DNA of 64,000 nucleotides from JBAJNN01 sp036881905 (GTDB taxonomy: Bacteria > Pseudomonadota > Alphaproteobacteria > Rhizobiales > Im1): the NCBI GenBank assembly GCA_036881905.1, contig JBAJNN010000007.1, positions 1 to 64,000 of the forward strand, given 5' to 3'. The stretch's first letter is position 1, and the number at the start of each line of letters is the position of its first letter. A program made the translations under genes and the position numbers. This document shows positions 8,820 to 17,326 of the stretch, piece by piece. The notes beneath the pieces were generated by a model that saw only the letters and a list, made by a program, of their open reading frames with translations, did not search any database and was not told the origin of the DNA.

Positions 8820-10924
8820 CAAGTCAAGTTGCCAACCGCGACGCGCGCCCCTTTCTCGGCGACCTTTCGGTTCTCGACCTTATGACCGAGTACCGCTCGT
8901 TAAAGGAAGACCCTGTCAGAGAGTTTTACAGACCCTGCCTGCTGAACGCGATCAGCTACAAGCGGGCGGTCGGCTATTTCCGGTCCACGGTTTACAATGT
9001 GATAGGCACGTCAATTGTTGAATTTGCCCGTCGCGGCGGCCGTGCCGAACTTATTTGCTCCCCGGAATTATCGGAAGAAGACATCGACAGCATTGCACTC
9101 GGATATGCCCGCAAAAGCGAAGTTGTCGGGGACAGGCTGTTTCAACAGATTGAAGAATTACTGGCTGCCGAGGAAACCGCATTCAATACGCGCGTGCTGG
9201 CGACGCTTGTTTCGGTCGGCGCGCTCGAAATCAAAGTCGCCGTTCGAGCCGACCGGAAAGGACTGTATCACGAGAAGATAGGCGTCTTTTCTGATGGCGT
9301 GGGCAACGCCGTCAGTTTCAAGGGCTCGGCCAACGAAACCTGGAGCGGATGGCACCTGCAGGGCAATTTTGAATCGATAGAAGTGTTTTGCAGTTGGCGA
9401 GGTGGGCTGGAAGCGGAGCGGGTCAAGAAGCACACGGCCCACTTCGATGCGCTGTGGGCCGAGCACGATCCGGATATCGAGGTGTTCTCGTTCCCCGCCG
9501 AAGCGGTGACTCATCTCAAGAAAGCAGCATTCAAGGACCTGGACGCCGTGGACCCGAAAGACATACCGTCCCCCGAAAAGCGACGAACGCCGCTACCCCA
9601 CCAAGACGCAGCCGTGAGCGCGTGGTTGTCCCGTGGCAGTCGGGGAATCTTCGAACACGCCACGGGCAGCGGCAAGACCTTCACGGCGTTGATGGCAATA
9701 CGCCAGCACATCGAGCGCGGGAAACCCGCCCTCGTGGTTGTCCCGAGCAGGCTGCTGCTTGACCAGTGGGCGTCCGAGATAAAGGAGGAAATCCCGGAAG
9801 CCGCGCTGTTGCTCGCCGGCGGCGGCAACAACGCCTGGCGGGCTCCCCACCGTCTGCAAGGCATGACGGGAGCCGACACCGCTCATGGCGGGCGGATCGT
9901 GCTTGCCACGATGCAAACCGCTTCCATGGATAACTTCCGGGACGCGGTCATCGACGGCGACCATCTCCTGCTGGTCGCGGACGAGGTACACCAGATCGGC
10001 AGTCCGCAGCACGCGCGCATTATGACGCTCGACGCCGGTTGCAGGCTCGGCCTGAGCGCCACGCCCGTTCGCTACGGCGACCCGGACGGTACGCGGCGGA
10101 TATTCGACTATTTCGGCGGCGTCGTGCCCCCGCCGATCACGCTTGCGGACGCTATCGAGGCAGGCCGTCTCGTTCCGTACGAGTATTTTCCGCATGTGCT
10201 CAATCTGACCGCGGAAGAAGCGGACGAATGGCGAGACTACACCGACAAGATACGTCGCGAGATCGTCCGGCAAAAGCCGGACGACGCCGGTGTGCGGCCG
10301 CTTTCCGACAAGGCGAAGATGCTGCTCATACAAAGGTCCAGAATCGCCAAGAAGGGGGCGACCAAAGTGCGGCTCGCATGCGACGTGCTCATCGCGCAAT
10401 TCGAGAAGGGACAAAGCTGGCTTGTCTATTGCGAAGATGCCGACCAGCTGGCGCAGGTTCTCGCCGCGCTTCGACAAGAGGGAATGGACCCTGTTGAATA
10501 CCATTCGAAGATGCAAGGCGACCGCGCCGCCACGATGTCATGGTTCCGGTCCTTCGGCGGCATTCTGGTGTCCATCCGTTGCCTCGATGAAGGCGTTGAC
10601 ATACCGGACGTATTCCACGCTCTCATTCTCGCGTCATCGCAGAATCCGCGCCAGTTCATCCAGCGCCGAGGTCGTGTCCTGCGGCGCGCTCCCGACAAGC
10701 AGATCGCAATCCTTCACGATGCCATCGTCGCGCCGGTCAGCGCCGACGACGAGCCCGAACAAATCAGCTTGCTGAAATCGGAACTGGTGCGGGCGATAGA
10801 GTTTGCCGACCATGCGATAAACAAGGGCGCGGGCGCAGAGCTTCGCGACATTGCGATCAGTATGGAAGTTGACCCCGACGGCCTGCTCGACAGCGGGGTT
10901 GAGGAGGGCGAGGAGGAAATCTGA
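8816..10924 (+). CDS. PLD-nuclease/superfamily 2 helicase fusion
   Basis: A 702-residue effector-type protein. The N-terminal ~240 residues are a phospholipase-D-like nuclease domain: His152-Lys154 in YHEKIGVF and GSANE at 170-174, one HKD-like motif with an Asn/Glu partner. The rest is a superfamily 2 helicase: Walker A ATGSGKT (282-288), DEVH box in LLLVADEVHQIG, motif III GLSATP and motif VI QFIQRRGRVLRR. PLD-helicase fusions are common in restriction-like systems, where they cut or unwind unmodified DNA. The start ATG overlaps the methyltransferase stop, and the stop overlaps the next start (TGATG). Confidence 0.88.
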   Translation: MTSQVANRDARPFLGDLSVLDLMTEYRSLKEDPVREFYRPCLLNAISYKRAVGYFRSTVYNVIGTSIVEFARRGGRAELICSPELSEEDIDSIALGYARKSEVVGDRLFQQIEELLAAEETAFNTRVLATLVSVGALEIKVAVRADRKGLYHEKIGVFSDGVGNAVSFKGSANETWSGWHLQGNFESIEVFCSWRGGLEAERVKKHTAHFDALWAEHDPDIEVFSFPAEAVTHLKKAAFKDLDAVDPKDIPSPEKRRTPLPHQDAAVSAWLSRGSRGIFEHATGSGKTFTALMAIRQHIERGKPALVVVPSRLLLDQWASEIKEEIPEAALLLAGGGNNAWRAPHRLQGMTGADTAHGGRIVLATMQTASMDNFRDAVIDGDHLLLVADEVHQIGSPQHARIMTLDAGCRLGLSATPVRYGDPDGTRRIFDYFGGVVPPPITLADAIEAGRLVPYEYFPHVLNLTAEEADEWRDYTDKIRREIVRQKPDDAGVRPLSDKAKMLLIQRSRIAKKGATKVRLACDVLIAQFEKGQSWLVYCEDADQLAQVLAALRQEGMDPVEYHSKMQGDRAATMSWFRSFGGILVSIRCLDEGVDIPDVFHALILASSQNPRQFIQRRGRVLRRAPDKQIAILHDAIVAPVSADDEPEQISLLKSELVRAIEFADHAINKGAGAELRDIAISMEVDPDGLLDSGVEEGEEEI

Positions 10925-11139
10925 TGTCAGATGATAGTGAACTCGGCCTGGAAACGCTTCTTGCGGTCAAAACGGAACTAGGCGTCGATCTGGACGACGA
11001 ACTTCTCGAAGCGTGCTTCGCGATTCAAAAGAAGTACCAGTTCAACCATGACAGAACGCTGTCCACACAGGCGATGGACCGCCTCATAGAGGACCGTGTC
11101 GAGAAGACTGGCGGCAAGCAAACCGAGGACGGGGCCTGA
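10924..11139 (+). CDS. small acidic DNA-modification-system-associated protein
   Basis: Seventy-one residues, acidic and probably helical (LETLLAVKTELGVDLDDELLEACFAIQKKYQFNHD). Small proteins like this are often encoded directly before DndD-like ATPases in DNA-modification and ABC-type three-component defence systems, as it is here. No catalytic motif is seen. It starts within the helicase stop and ends four bases before the ATPase start, so it is translationally coupled and may be a subunit or adaptor of the ATPase. Confidence 0.65.
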   Translation: MSDDSELGLETLLAVKTELGVDLDDELLEACFAIQKKYQFNHDRTLSTQAMDRLIEDRVEKTGGKQTEDGA

Positions 11140-11143
11140 CAGA

Positions 11144-13129
11144 ATGAAGCTTCACAGTCTCACAGCCCGTAATTTCATGCCCTACAAGGGCGAGATGGAA
11201 CTGACGTTTCCGCAGGACGAGCAGCGAAACATCATGATTGTCTTCGGCGACAACATGCGCGGCAAGACAAGCATCCTGAACGCGATCCGCTGGGCCTTCT
11301 ACGGCGAAGCAGTGGGCCGTCATTCGCGGCCGATCCCGCTACAGGAGATCGTCAACAAGGAGGCGGCCCTGGCAGACGACTGGAAGGTGGAGGTTCACGT
11401 CAAGTTCGACGCCAACGGCCATGCCTACGATCTGCGCCGGGTCGCCGAGCGCAGGCAGATGGTCGCCACGCCTTCGAAACCCGAAGATTTTACCCGGTCG
11501 ATTCACCTGACGCGAGACGGCTCCGCGGTATCCGGGGACCAGGTCGAAGCCGAGATCGGTTTGATCGCGCCGAAGCAAATCTCGCGTTTCTTTCTGTTCG
11601 ACGGCGAATTGCTTCAGGAATACGAGACTCTGCTGATCGAGGACAGCCAGCAGGGTCAGCAAATCAAGGAGGCCATCGAACAGGTGCTCGGAGTGCCAGC
11701 GCTCACGAACGGCCGGGTCGATATTCAGACAATTCTCAAACAGGCGCAAAAACGCCAGACCACCGACCTCAAGCAGATCGCTGGCCTCGAAAAGCAGGCG
11801 GAACGGCAGGCAGAGTTGACAGGAAAAATGGACGCAATCGACCGTGACCTGGAGGATTTGAACGCGAGACTGAAAAATGTCCGCGAAGAACGAACCGCGC
11901 TCGACGACGAAGTTGAAGCGGCGCAGTCGGTGATCGGCGCGAAAGCGACACTGGATGCGAAGCTCGGAGAGCAGAAGGCTCTGATCGAGGATTGCGACCG
12001 GAAGGAGGCTGAACGACTCGACCTGTTATCCGGGGCCTGGAAAGACCTGATCGACGCGCAGCTCCAGATCAGGCGCGACCAACTCGAAAGCCGACGCAAG
12101 GAGTTGATGGATTCCATCAGAAAACGAAGCGGTCTCGCGCAAAAAATTTCCGACCTGCAACAACTGCTGGATACGCGCGAGTGCCCCACCTGCAAACAGG
12201 TTCTGAGCGACGAACGGCGTTCCCAGATCGGCGAAGCCCTGGGGAAGGCCGAAACCGAATTGCAGTCCATCGACGACAGCAGCGCCGCGCTACAGGACAT
12301 TTCCGGGCAGCTCGACGCGCTCTCGAACATCCGGGGCATAAATGCGAAGGACCGGCTCCGGCAGGCCGATAAGGACCTGCAAGGCTACCATGTGCGCCTG
12401 ACGCAGATCGAAAACGACATCGAGAAGCTGCGGGACGAGATCACGGGATACGATACCGCGGAGATCGCGCGCAAGCGCGTGTTGCAGAGTGAGAAAATCA
12501 GGGAAGAAGGCCGCTTGCAGGGCGATATTCAGGATCAGAACGTCGAGCGCAAGAAGCTGGTCGACGAGCTTGCCGTTTCGCAAAAGGCAATCGAGGGCCT
12601 GACCAAGGATCGCACGCAGCGCAGCACGATCAAGGTTTCGCTTTGCTCCGATCTTGAAAGGGTATTTTCGCAGAGCATCGAGCAGCTGCGGGACAAGTTG
12701 CGAAAACGGGTTGAAGAGCTTGCGAACAACGCCTTCAAACACATGACCACGCAGAAGAGTTATCGCGGGCTGGAGATCAACGACAACTACGGTCTGCAAA
12801 TCGTCGATGCGTCCGGGCGTCACGTCGCCGTGCGAAGCGCGGGCGCGGAGCAGATCGTGGCACTGTCCCTCATTGACGGGTTGAACCGGACCGGGCGCGC
12901 CGCCGGACCCGTTATCATGGATACGCCGTTCGGCCGCCTAGACCTGAATCACCGCGACAATATTCTGAGTTATCTGCCTTCGGTGACGAGCCAGTTCGTT
13001 CTGCTGGTGCATAGCGGCGAGATCAGGAAGGAAACCGATCTTGCCGTTATCGCCGAGAGGGTCGGCGCTGTTTACGAAATCAAGGAGATCAGCTCCACAC
13101 AATCGCGACTGGAAAGGGCCACGCTATGA
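11144..13129 (+). CDS. DndD-like SMC/Rad50-type ATPase
   Basis: A 661-residue ABC-type ATPase. It has a split ATP-binding head: N-terminal Walker A GDNMRGKTS (35-43) and C-terminal Walker B GPVIMDTPFGRLD with a D-loop, followed by FVLLVHSGE. Between the two are ~380 residues of heptad-rich coiled coil interrupted by a CPTC zinc hook near residue 347, the Rad50 plan. DndD of phosphorothioation and DndD-like proteins of other systems share this form. No DndA or DndC (sulfur-transfer) gene is nearby, so sulfur modification is not implied. It probably senses or loads on DNA for the helicase/nuclease. Confidence 0.85.
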   Translation: MKLHSLTARNFMPYKGEMELTFPQDEQRNIMIVFGDNMRGKTSILNAIRWAFYGEAVGRHSRPIPLQEIVNKEAALADDWKVEVHVKFDANGHAYDLRRVAERRQMVATPSKPEDFTRSIHLTRDGSAVSGDQVEAEIGLIAPKQISRFFLFDGELLQEYETLLIEDSQQGQQIKEAIEQVLGVPALTNGRVDIQTILKQAQKRQTTDLKQIAGLEKQAERQAELTGKMDAIDRDLEDLNARLKNVREERTALDDEVEAAQSVIGAKATLDAKLGEQKALIEDCDRKEAERLDLLSGAWKDLIDAQLQIRRDQLESRRKELMDSIRKRSGLAQKISDLQQLLDTRECPTCKQVLSDERRSQIGEALGKAETELQSIDDSSAALQDISGQLDALSNIRGINAKDRLRQADKDLQGYHVRLTQIENDIEKLRDEITGYDTAEIARKRVLQSEKIREEGRLQGDIQDQNVERKKLVDELAVSQKAIEGLTKDRTQRSTIKVSLCSDLERVFSQSIEQLRDKLRKRVEELANNAFKHMTTQKSYRGLEINDNYGLQIVDASGRHVAVRSAGAEQIVALSLIDGLNRTGRAAGPVIMDTPFGRLDLNHRDNILSYLPSVTSQFVLLVHSGEIRKETDLAVIAERVGAVYEIKEISSTQSRLERATL

Positions 13130-13512
13130 GCATCGCGGAACCTACCACAATCGGACTTTCGGAAGGCGCTCACGAAAAGCTGAAATGGCTTCAGGAGGAA
13201 CGGCACTTCCGCGAACTTCTCGATGGATACCGGTTCGCCATAGGGCTCGCGCTTGCGCAGGGGGTGGAGCCGCCCGAAGTCCAGAAGCGAACGACGATCT
13301 TCAATGTGGGGACCGTTGATCCCGATCAGTCGCTTAAGCGGTCCATCGAGGCGCTGATGGGAGATCGCGTCCGGGACACGTCAATATACAAAATGGCCGA
13401 ACGCCTTGCGGAATGGGGCGTCAACGAACTCGCCTCACAAGCAAAGGACGGCAGCATCGACTTTGCCGGATTGCTCGATCAGGCCGGCGAGAAGGAGGTT
13501 GCCGACACATGA
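13126..13512 (+). CDS. DndE-like small protein
   Basis: A 128-residue protein that overlaps the ATPase by ATGA. Residues 10-50 (LSEGAHEKLKWLQEERHFRELLDGYRFAIGLALAQG) resemble the DndE N-terminus, where LS..A...L..L.........C.WA..LSLA is typical. The following part differs and is longer than usual DndE (~110 aa). DndE binds nicked DNA and accompanies DndD. The position right after the DndD-like gene supports the relation, but similarity is weak and this remains a tentative call. Confidence 0.5.
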   Translation: MSIAEPTTIGLSEGAHEKLKWLQEERHFRELLDGYRFAIGLALAQGVEPPEVQKRTTIFNVGTVDPDQSLKRSIEALMGDRVRDTSIYKMAERLAEWGVNELASQAKDGSIDFAGLLDQAGEKEVADT

Positions 13513-16500
13513 TGGAGGCCCCCCTTCGCGCGTTTCTCATGGTGCGATCAAGTGACGGTACATGGACGGTCACGGTTTGCCGCGACCTCGGTGCCGTTAT
13601 GCGCGCATGGAAAGCGCGGAAGGAGCCGGACCGGGACGTGGCCGTGCTGCATGTCGGCTTCGACCGCCCGCCGTCGCATGATTTCGATGAAGTTGCACAA
13701 GCGCATCCGGGCCGCATGCTTCTGACGGCGGCGGCGAAGCACGTTGTGCCGACCTCGTTCATTTCGTCCGCCGCCCCGGTCGGTGCCACGGAAAGCACCG
13801 ACGTATTCATCGGGTTGCAAGGCTGGGGATACACGCTTGAAGATTCGACAGCGGGAACAGATCACGTAGAGCCGCAGCGGCCGGATACGGTGGCCCATGA
13901 GCCGCAGGGTTGGGTCGCTTCGTTCCTGAACGAGCATCCTTCGGATGCCGAGACGTTATCGGCTCACGGAATATTCGATGAAGCCACTTATCTCGACCGG
14001 GAAGCGGAACTGGAACGAAGCGCCCGGCACCGCGCCGGGCTGTTTCGCCTTCATCATATCGTAGGCGCCAATTGCGATGACCCGTGCAAACTTGCCCGCG
14101 CCGCGCCGCCGTGGCTGGCCGGGCGGGAGATGGCCTCTCTGGATCTGCCGGTGCGGGCCCACAATGTCTTTCGGGTCAGCGGCATCACGGCGGTACGCGA
14201 TCTCGCCGACTGGTCGCCCGAAGCGCTGCTGGACCAACAGAATTTCGGGCGAAAATCCTTGAGGGATACCTTGCAGGCGCTCACGGCCGCCCTCAACGAC
14301 GGACCGCTTCGGGCGGCGACGGCGGAAGCCGTTCCGGAATCCGGTCGTCTGCTGACCGAGGTGCGGAGGTCTCTGCTGACATTCTCCGACCGCGAGCGCG
14401 ACGTGTTGCTCCGCCGCCTCGGATTCGAAACTCAGCCGGCGACTTTACAGGAGGTTGCGGACGACTACGGCATAACGCGCGAGCGCATCCGGCAGATCGA
14501 AGCGCACGCGACCAAGAAATGGATACGCGAATCATCCTGGGACGACATTCTCGAACAGAAAATCTCCCGGCTTCTGATCGGTAGAAGCTTCCCCCTTCCG
14601 GTCGCCGGTGTGGAAGCCATAGACGCGTGGTTCGAGGGTATGTCGTCACACAGGGTGTTCTTCAGAAATCTCGTTCAGACCATATGTGGCGACCGCATCC
14701 ACATGGTCCCTATTGACGGCCTTTACTACTTCAGTCTCATGACGCAGGAGACCTGGGAGCGGACGGTTTCCGAAGCGTCGGCGCTGTTGTCCTCCGGAGC
14801 GGGACGGGAGTGGAGTGAAGACTACGCCCGCTCGCTTGTGCACGGATTGCTCCCGGACACCGCAAAAGAGTTCGGCACCTTGCTGTGGGACAAGTCGTCT
14901 CGCCTGTGCCATTTCAGCGTCGCCCAGGGCGGGTCATGCGTTCTCACGAGTTACGGCCGCGGAGCGGACCGGCTCGTTGAAGCGATACTCGCCGAGTCCG
15001 ACGCACCGTTGCACTACACGGAGATCGCCGAGCGCGCGAGAATCAGAGACGGAAGAAGCCTGGATGCGAGGCGGGCGCACAGCGCCGCCGCAAACGTAGG
15101 TTTCCTGTTCGCGCGCGGCACATACGGGCTTACGCGCCATGTGCCGCTGTCCGACGAACAAATGTCACAAGTTCGTACTGAAGCCGAGGATATCGTGTGC
15201 GCGGAAGCGCCCGGCAGACAATGGCACACTTCCGAAATTCTCTCGGAGATATCGGAGCGGATGGACGGCGGCTGTGACGGCCTCGACAAGTATGTGCTCG
15301 ATATCGCGCTTGTGGGATCGAGGATGCTCAGACCTCTTGGGAAGATGACGTGGATTGCGGCCGGAGGGGACACCGACGATCAATCGCGCATTGACGTTCA
15401 CCAGGCCGTGGTCGCGATCGTTCAGGCGGCAGGGCATCCACTGAGCACCAGCGAGATTAAGGAACGCCTGACGGCTGTACGGGGCGTCAACGAGTTCTTC
15501 CAGATTTCTCCGATTGACCCGCTTATTCGCGTGCAGCCCGGCCTGTGGGGCATCAATGACAGGGATGTTCAGTTTTCACGAGAAAGACAGCGTGAGCTTG
15601 TCGAGCAGCTGGTGCATATACTCGACGAAAAGCAGTACGGCATTCATGCAAGCGAATTGCCCGACATTCTGCCCTTGCAAGACTGTTCGCCGGAGGCATT
15701 ACTCTCCATTGCCACTCAAGACAAACGGCTGAAGATCGCACAGGGCCGCTATGTGTATCTCGCCGAATGGGAAAGCCCGAGGCGCGAAATCATCGCTCAT
15801 GCGGTTTCCGGCGTCCTTGAAGACGCCGGCAGGCCGCTTGCCCTGGAGGAAATCGCTGCATCGGTCGAAAACCGCATGGTGATCGCCGATGTGACGGCCA
15901 CCGGGGACGACAACATCCTGACTGCCAAAAGCAGCGACATCGCCTATCGCAAGGACCAGCTCAAGCGCCTTCAGGATGAGGTCATCGAGTTGGAGGACGT
16001 AAAGACAGGCATTTCCATCACCGACCTTGGCCTCAACGATTTCCGCATGGACCTACTCAACTACGTCAAGGAACATGGCGAGCTGCATAACCTGCCGAAC
16101 GGCATGCACGCCGTGGTTCCGGCACAGCCCGAGCTTGGTCTTCAGCCCGGTGCGATCTTCGCCCTGAAAAACATCCATGACAGCGTCAACATCAACCAGC
16201 AGAACCGGCTGCACCCGTTCTACCTAGTCTATATCAGCGACGATGGAGAGATCATCGCCGACCATACGGAGGTGAAGCGTCTGCTCGACCTGATTCGCAC
16301 CAGCTGCAAGGGCCGGGCGGAGCCCATCCCCGAGGTCTGCCGCACCTTCAACGAGCGCACGCGGGACGGGCGGCAGATGGACCGCTATTCCGAGCTGCTC
16401 TCCAGCGCCATCCGATCCATGATCGAGGTGAAGGAGGAGAAGGACATCGACAGCCTGTTCAGCGGGTGCCGCACCACGGCGCTTGTGCATACCATCGCGG

Positions 16501-16598
16501 GACTGAATGATTTTGAGCTGATCACCTTCGTGGTGGTTGAGGGGGGCCAAGAGGCGGGGAGCGCTTTTGGCGCGACAGGGAAGGAGAGGAATCCATGA
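13509..16598 (+). CDS. sigma-region-4/HARE-HTH protein fused to helicase C-terminus
   Basis: A 1029-residue multi-domain protein, chosen to start at the ATG overlapping the DndE-like stop. Residues ~217-262 form an RNA polymerase alpha-CTD-like helix-hairpin-helix (VFRVSGITAVRDLADWS). Residues ~285-337 are sigma-70 region 4-like (LQEVADDYGITRERIRQIEAHATKKW). Several HARE-HTH-like winged helices follow near 495, 645, 707 and 775 (PLHYTEIAERA, PLSTSEIKERL, PLALEEIAASV). From about residue 795 the protein changes to a segment that I recognise as the C-terminus of SNF2-type defence helicases (NDFRMDLLNYVKEHGELHNLPNG, LHPFYLVYI). DUF4391 follows by ATGA overlap. Function unknown; DNA-binding adaptor is inferred. 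Confidence 0.6.
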   Translation: MMEAPLRAFLMVRSSDGTWTVTVCRDLGAVMRAWKARKEPDRDVAVLHVGFDRPPSHDFDEVAQAHPGRMLLTAAAKHVVPTSFISSAAPVGATESTDVFIGLQGWGYTLEDSTAGTDHVEPQRPDTVAHEPQGWVASFLNEHPSDAETLSAHGIFDEATYLDREAELERSARHRAGLFRLHHIVGANCDDPCKLARAAPPWLAGREMASLDLPVRAHNVFRVSGITAVRDLADWSPEALLDQQNFGRKSLRDTLQALTAALNDGPLRAATAEAVPESGRLLTEVRRSLLTFSDRERDVLLRRLGFETQPATLQEVADDYGITRERIRQIEAHATKKWIRESSWDDILEQKISRLLIGRSFPLPVAGVEAIDAWFEGMSSHRVFFRNLVQTICGDRIHMVPIDGLYYFSLMTQETWERTVSEASALLSSGAGREWSEDYARSLVHGLLPDTAKEFGTLLWDKSSRLCHFSVAQGGSCVLTSYGRGADRLVEAILAESDAPLHYTEIAERARIRDGRSLDARRAHSAAANVGFLFARGTYGLTRHVPLSDEQMSQVRTEAEDIVCAEAPGRQWHTSEILSEISERMDGGCDGLDKYVLDIALVGSRMLRPLGKMTWIAAGGDTDDQSRIDVHQAVVAIVQAAGHPLSTSEIKERLTAVRGVNEFFQISPIDPLIRVQPGLWGINDRDVQFSRERQRELVEQLVHILDEKQYGIHASELPDILPLQDCSPEALLSIATQDKRLKIAQGRYVYLAEWESPRREIIAHAVSGVLEDAGRPLALEEIAASVENRMVIADVTATGDDNILTAKSSDIAYRKDQLKRLQDEVIELEDVKTGISITDLGLNDFRMDLLNYVKEHGELHNLPNGMHAVVPAQPELGLQPGAIFALKNIHDSVNINQQNRLHPFYLVYISDDGEIIADHTEVKRLLDLIRTSCKGRAEPIPEVCRTFNERTRDGRQMDRYSELLSSAIRSMIEVKEEKDIDSLFSGCRTTALVHTIAGLNDFELITFVVVEGGQEAGSAFGATGKERNP

Positions 16599-17314
16599 CG
16601 GCCTTCTTCAATTACCCCAAAAGCGCCGCTTTCGGCCGCGTTGTGCCCAAGAACAAGATTTACGAGCACGCGGGCGCTAACACCGCATTGAAGGACCTGT
16701 TCGTGCGGGAGGTCGATCAGATTGTCTGGCGCTTCAAACTAGCGCCCGAGACGATCAACCTGAGTGCCACGGGATCGGTGCCAGAAATTCAGGTCTTCAC
16801 CGTCTCACTCAAGACTGGAAAGCTGGACGAGGCCATCCTTCGGGCAATCGACAAGGCCATTCCGCTTCCCTTGATGTTCGAGGTGACCTGGCGCGGCAAG
16901 CGCAAGGCCATGGCAGCCTTTAAGAGGCCGAGCGAGGCGGACAACACCAAATGGGTGATCAGCGAGTATTTCTCCACCGATTGGGTGCCAGAGGACGCAG
17001 CGCGCGCACCGCTGCCGGTCGCCCTTAACCTTGGGGCACTCTATGACCGGATGCTGACGGCGCTCATGCCGGTTGAGTCAGGCACTCCCCGTCAGGACGG
17101 CGAAGACATCCAGACCAGGGTGGAGCGGGTGGAGGCGATCCGTGCCAAGGCGCGCGAGATCGAACGGATCAAGGCACGGCTCGCGCGCGAGAGACAATAC
17201 AACAAGCGCGTGGCGATCAATGCAGAGCTGCGCTTGGCCAATCAGGAATTGGCCGAACTGAAATCAACCGATACTGTGCGGGCGGACGCCCAACCGTCCG
17301 CAGCCAATAAGTAG
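16595..17314 (+). CDS. DUF4391 protein of type III-like restriction cluster
   Basis: A 239-residue protein: MTAFFNYPKSAAFGRVVPKNKIYEHA, then a conserved core with FVREVDQIVWRFKLAPETINL, and a basic coiled-coil C-terminus (AREIERIKARLARERQYNKRVA). DUF4391 members are regularly found between an SNF2-type helicase gene and mod/res genes. The gene overlaps the upstream one by ATGA and lies 12 bases before mod. Its function is not known; no catalytic motif is evident. A bridge between helicase and Mod-Res is inferred from position. Confidence 0.75.
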   Translation: MTAFFNYPKSAAFGRVVPKNKIYEHAGANTALKDLFVREVDQIVWRFKLAPETINLSATGSVPEIQVFTVSLKTGKLDEAILRAIDKAIPLPLMFEVTWRGKRKAMAAFKRPSEADNTKWVISEYFSTDWVPEDAARAPLPVALNLGALYDRMLTALMPVESGTPRQDGEDIQTRVERVEAIRAKAREIERIKARLARERQYNKRVAINAELRLANQELAELKSTDTVRADAQPSAANK

Positions 17315-17326
17315 GGACAAACGACC

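Noticed and set aside
11144..13512. A complete phosphorothioation (Dnd) system
   Set aside because: No cysteine desulfurase, DndB or DndC-like gene is present in the window.
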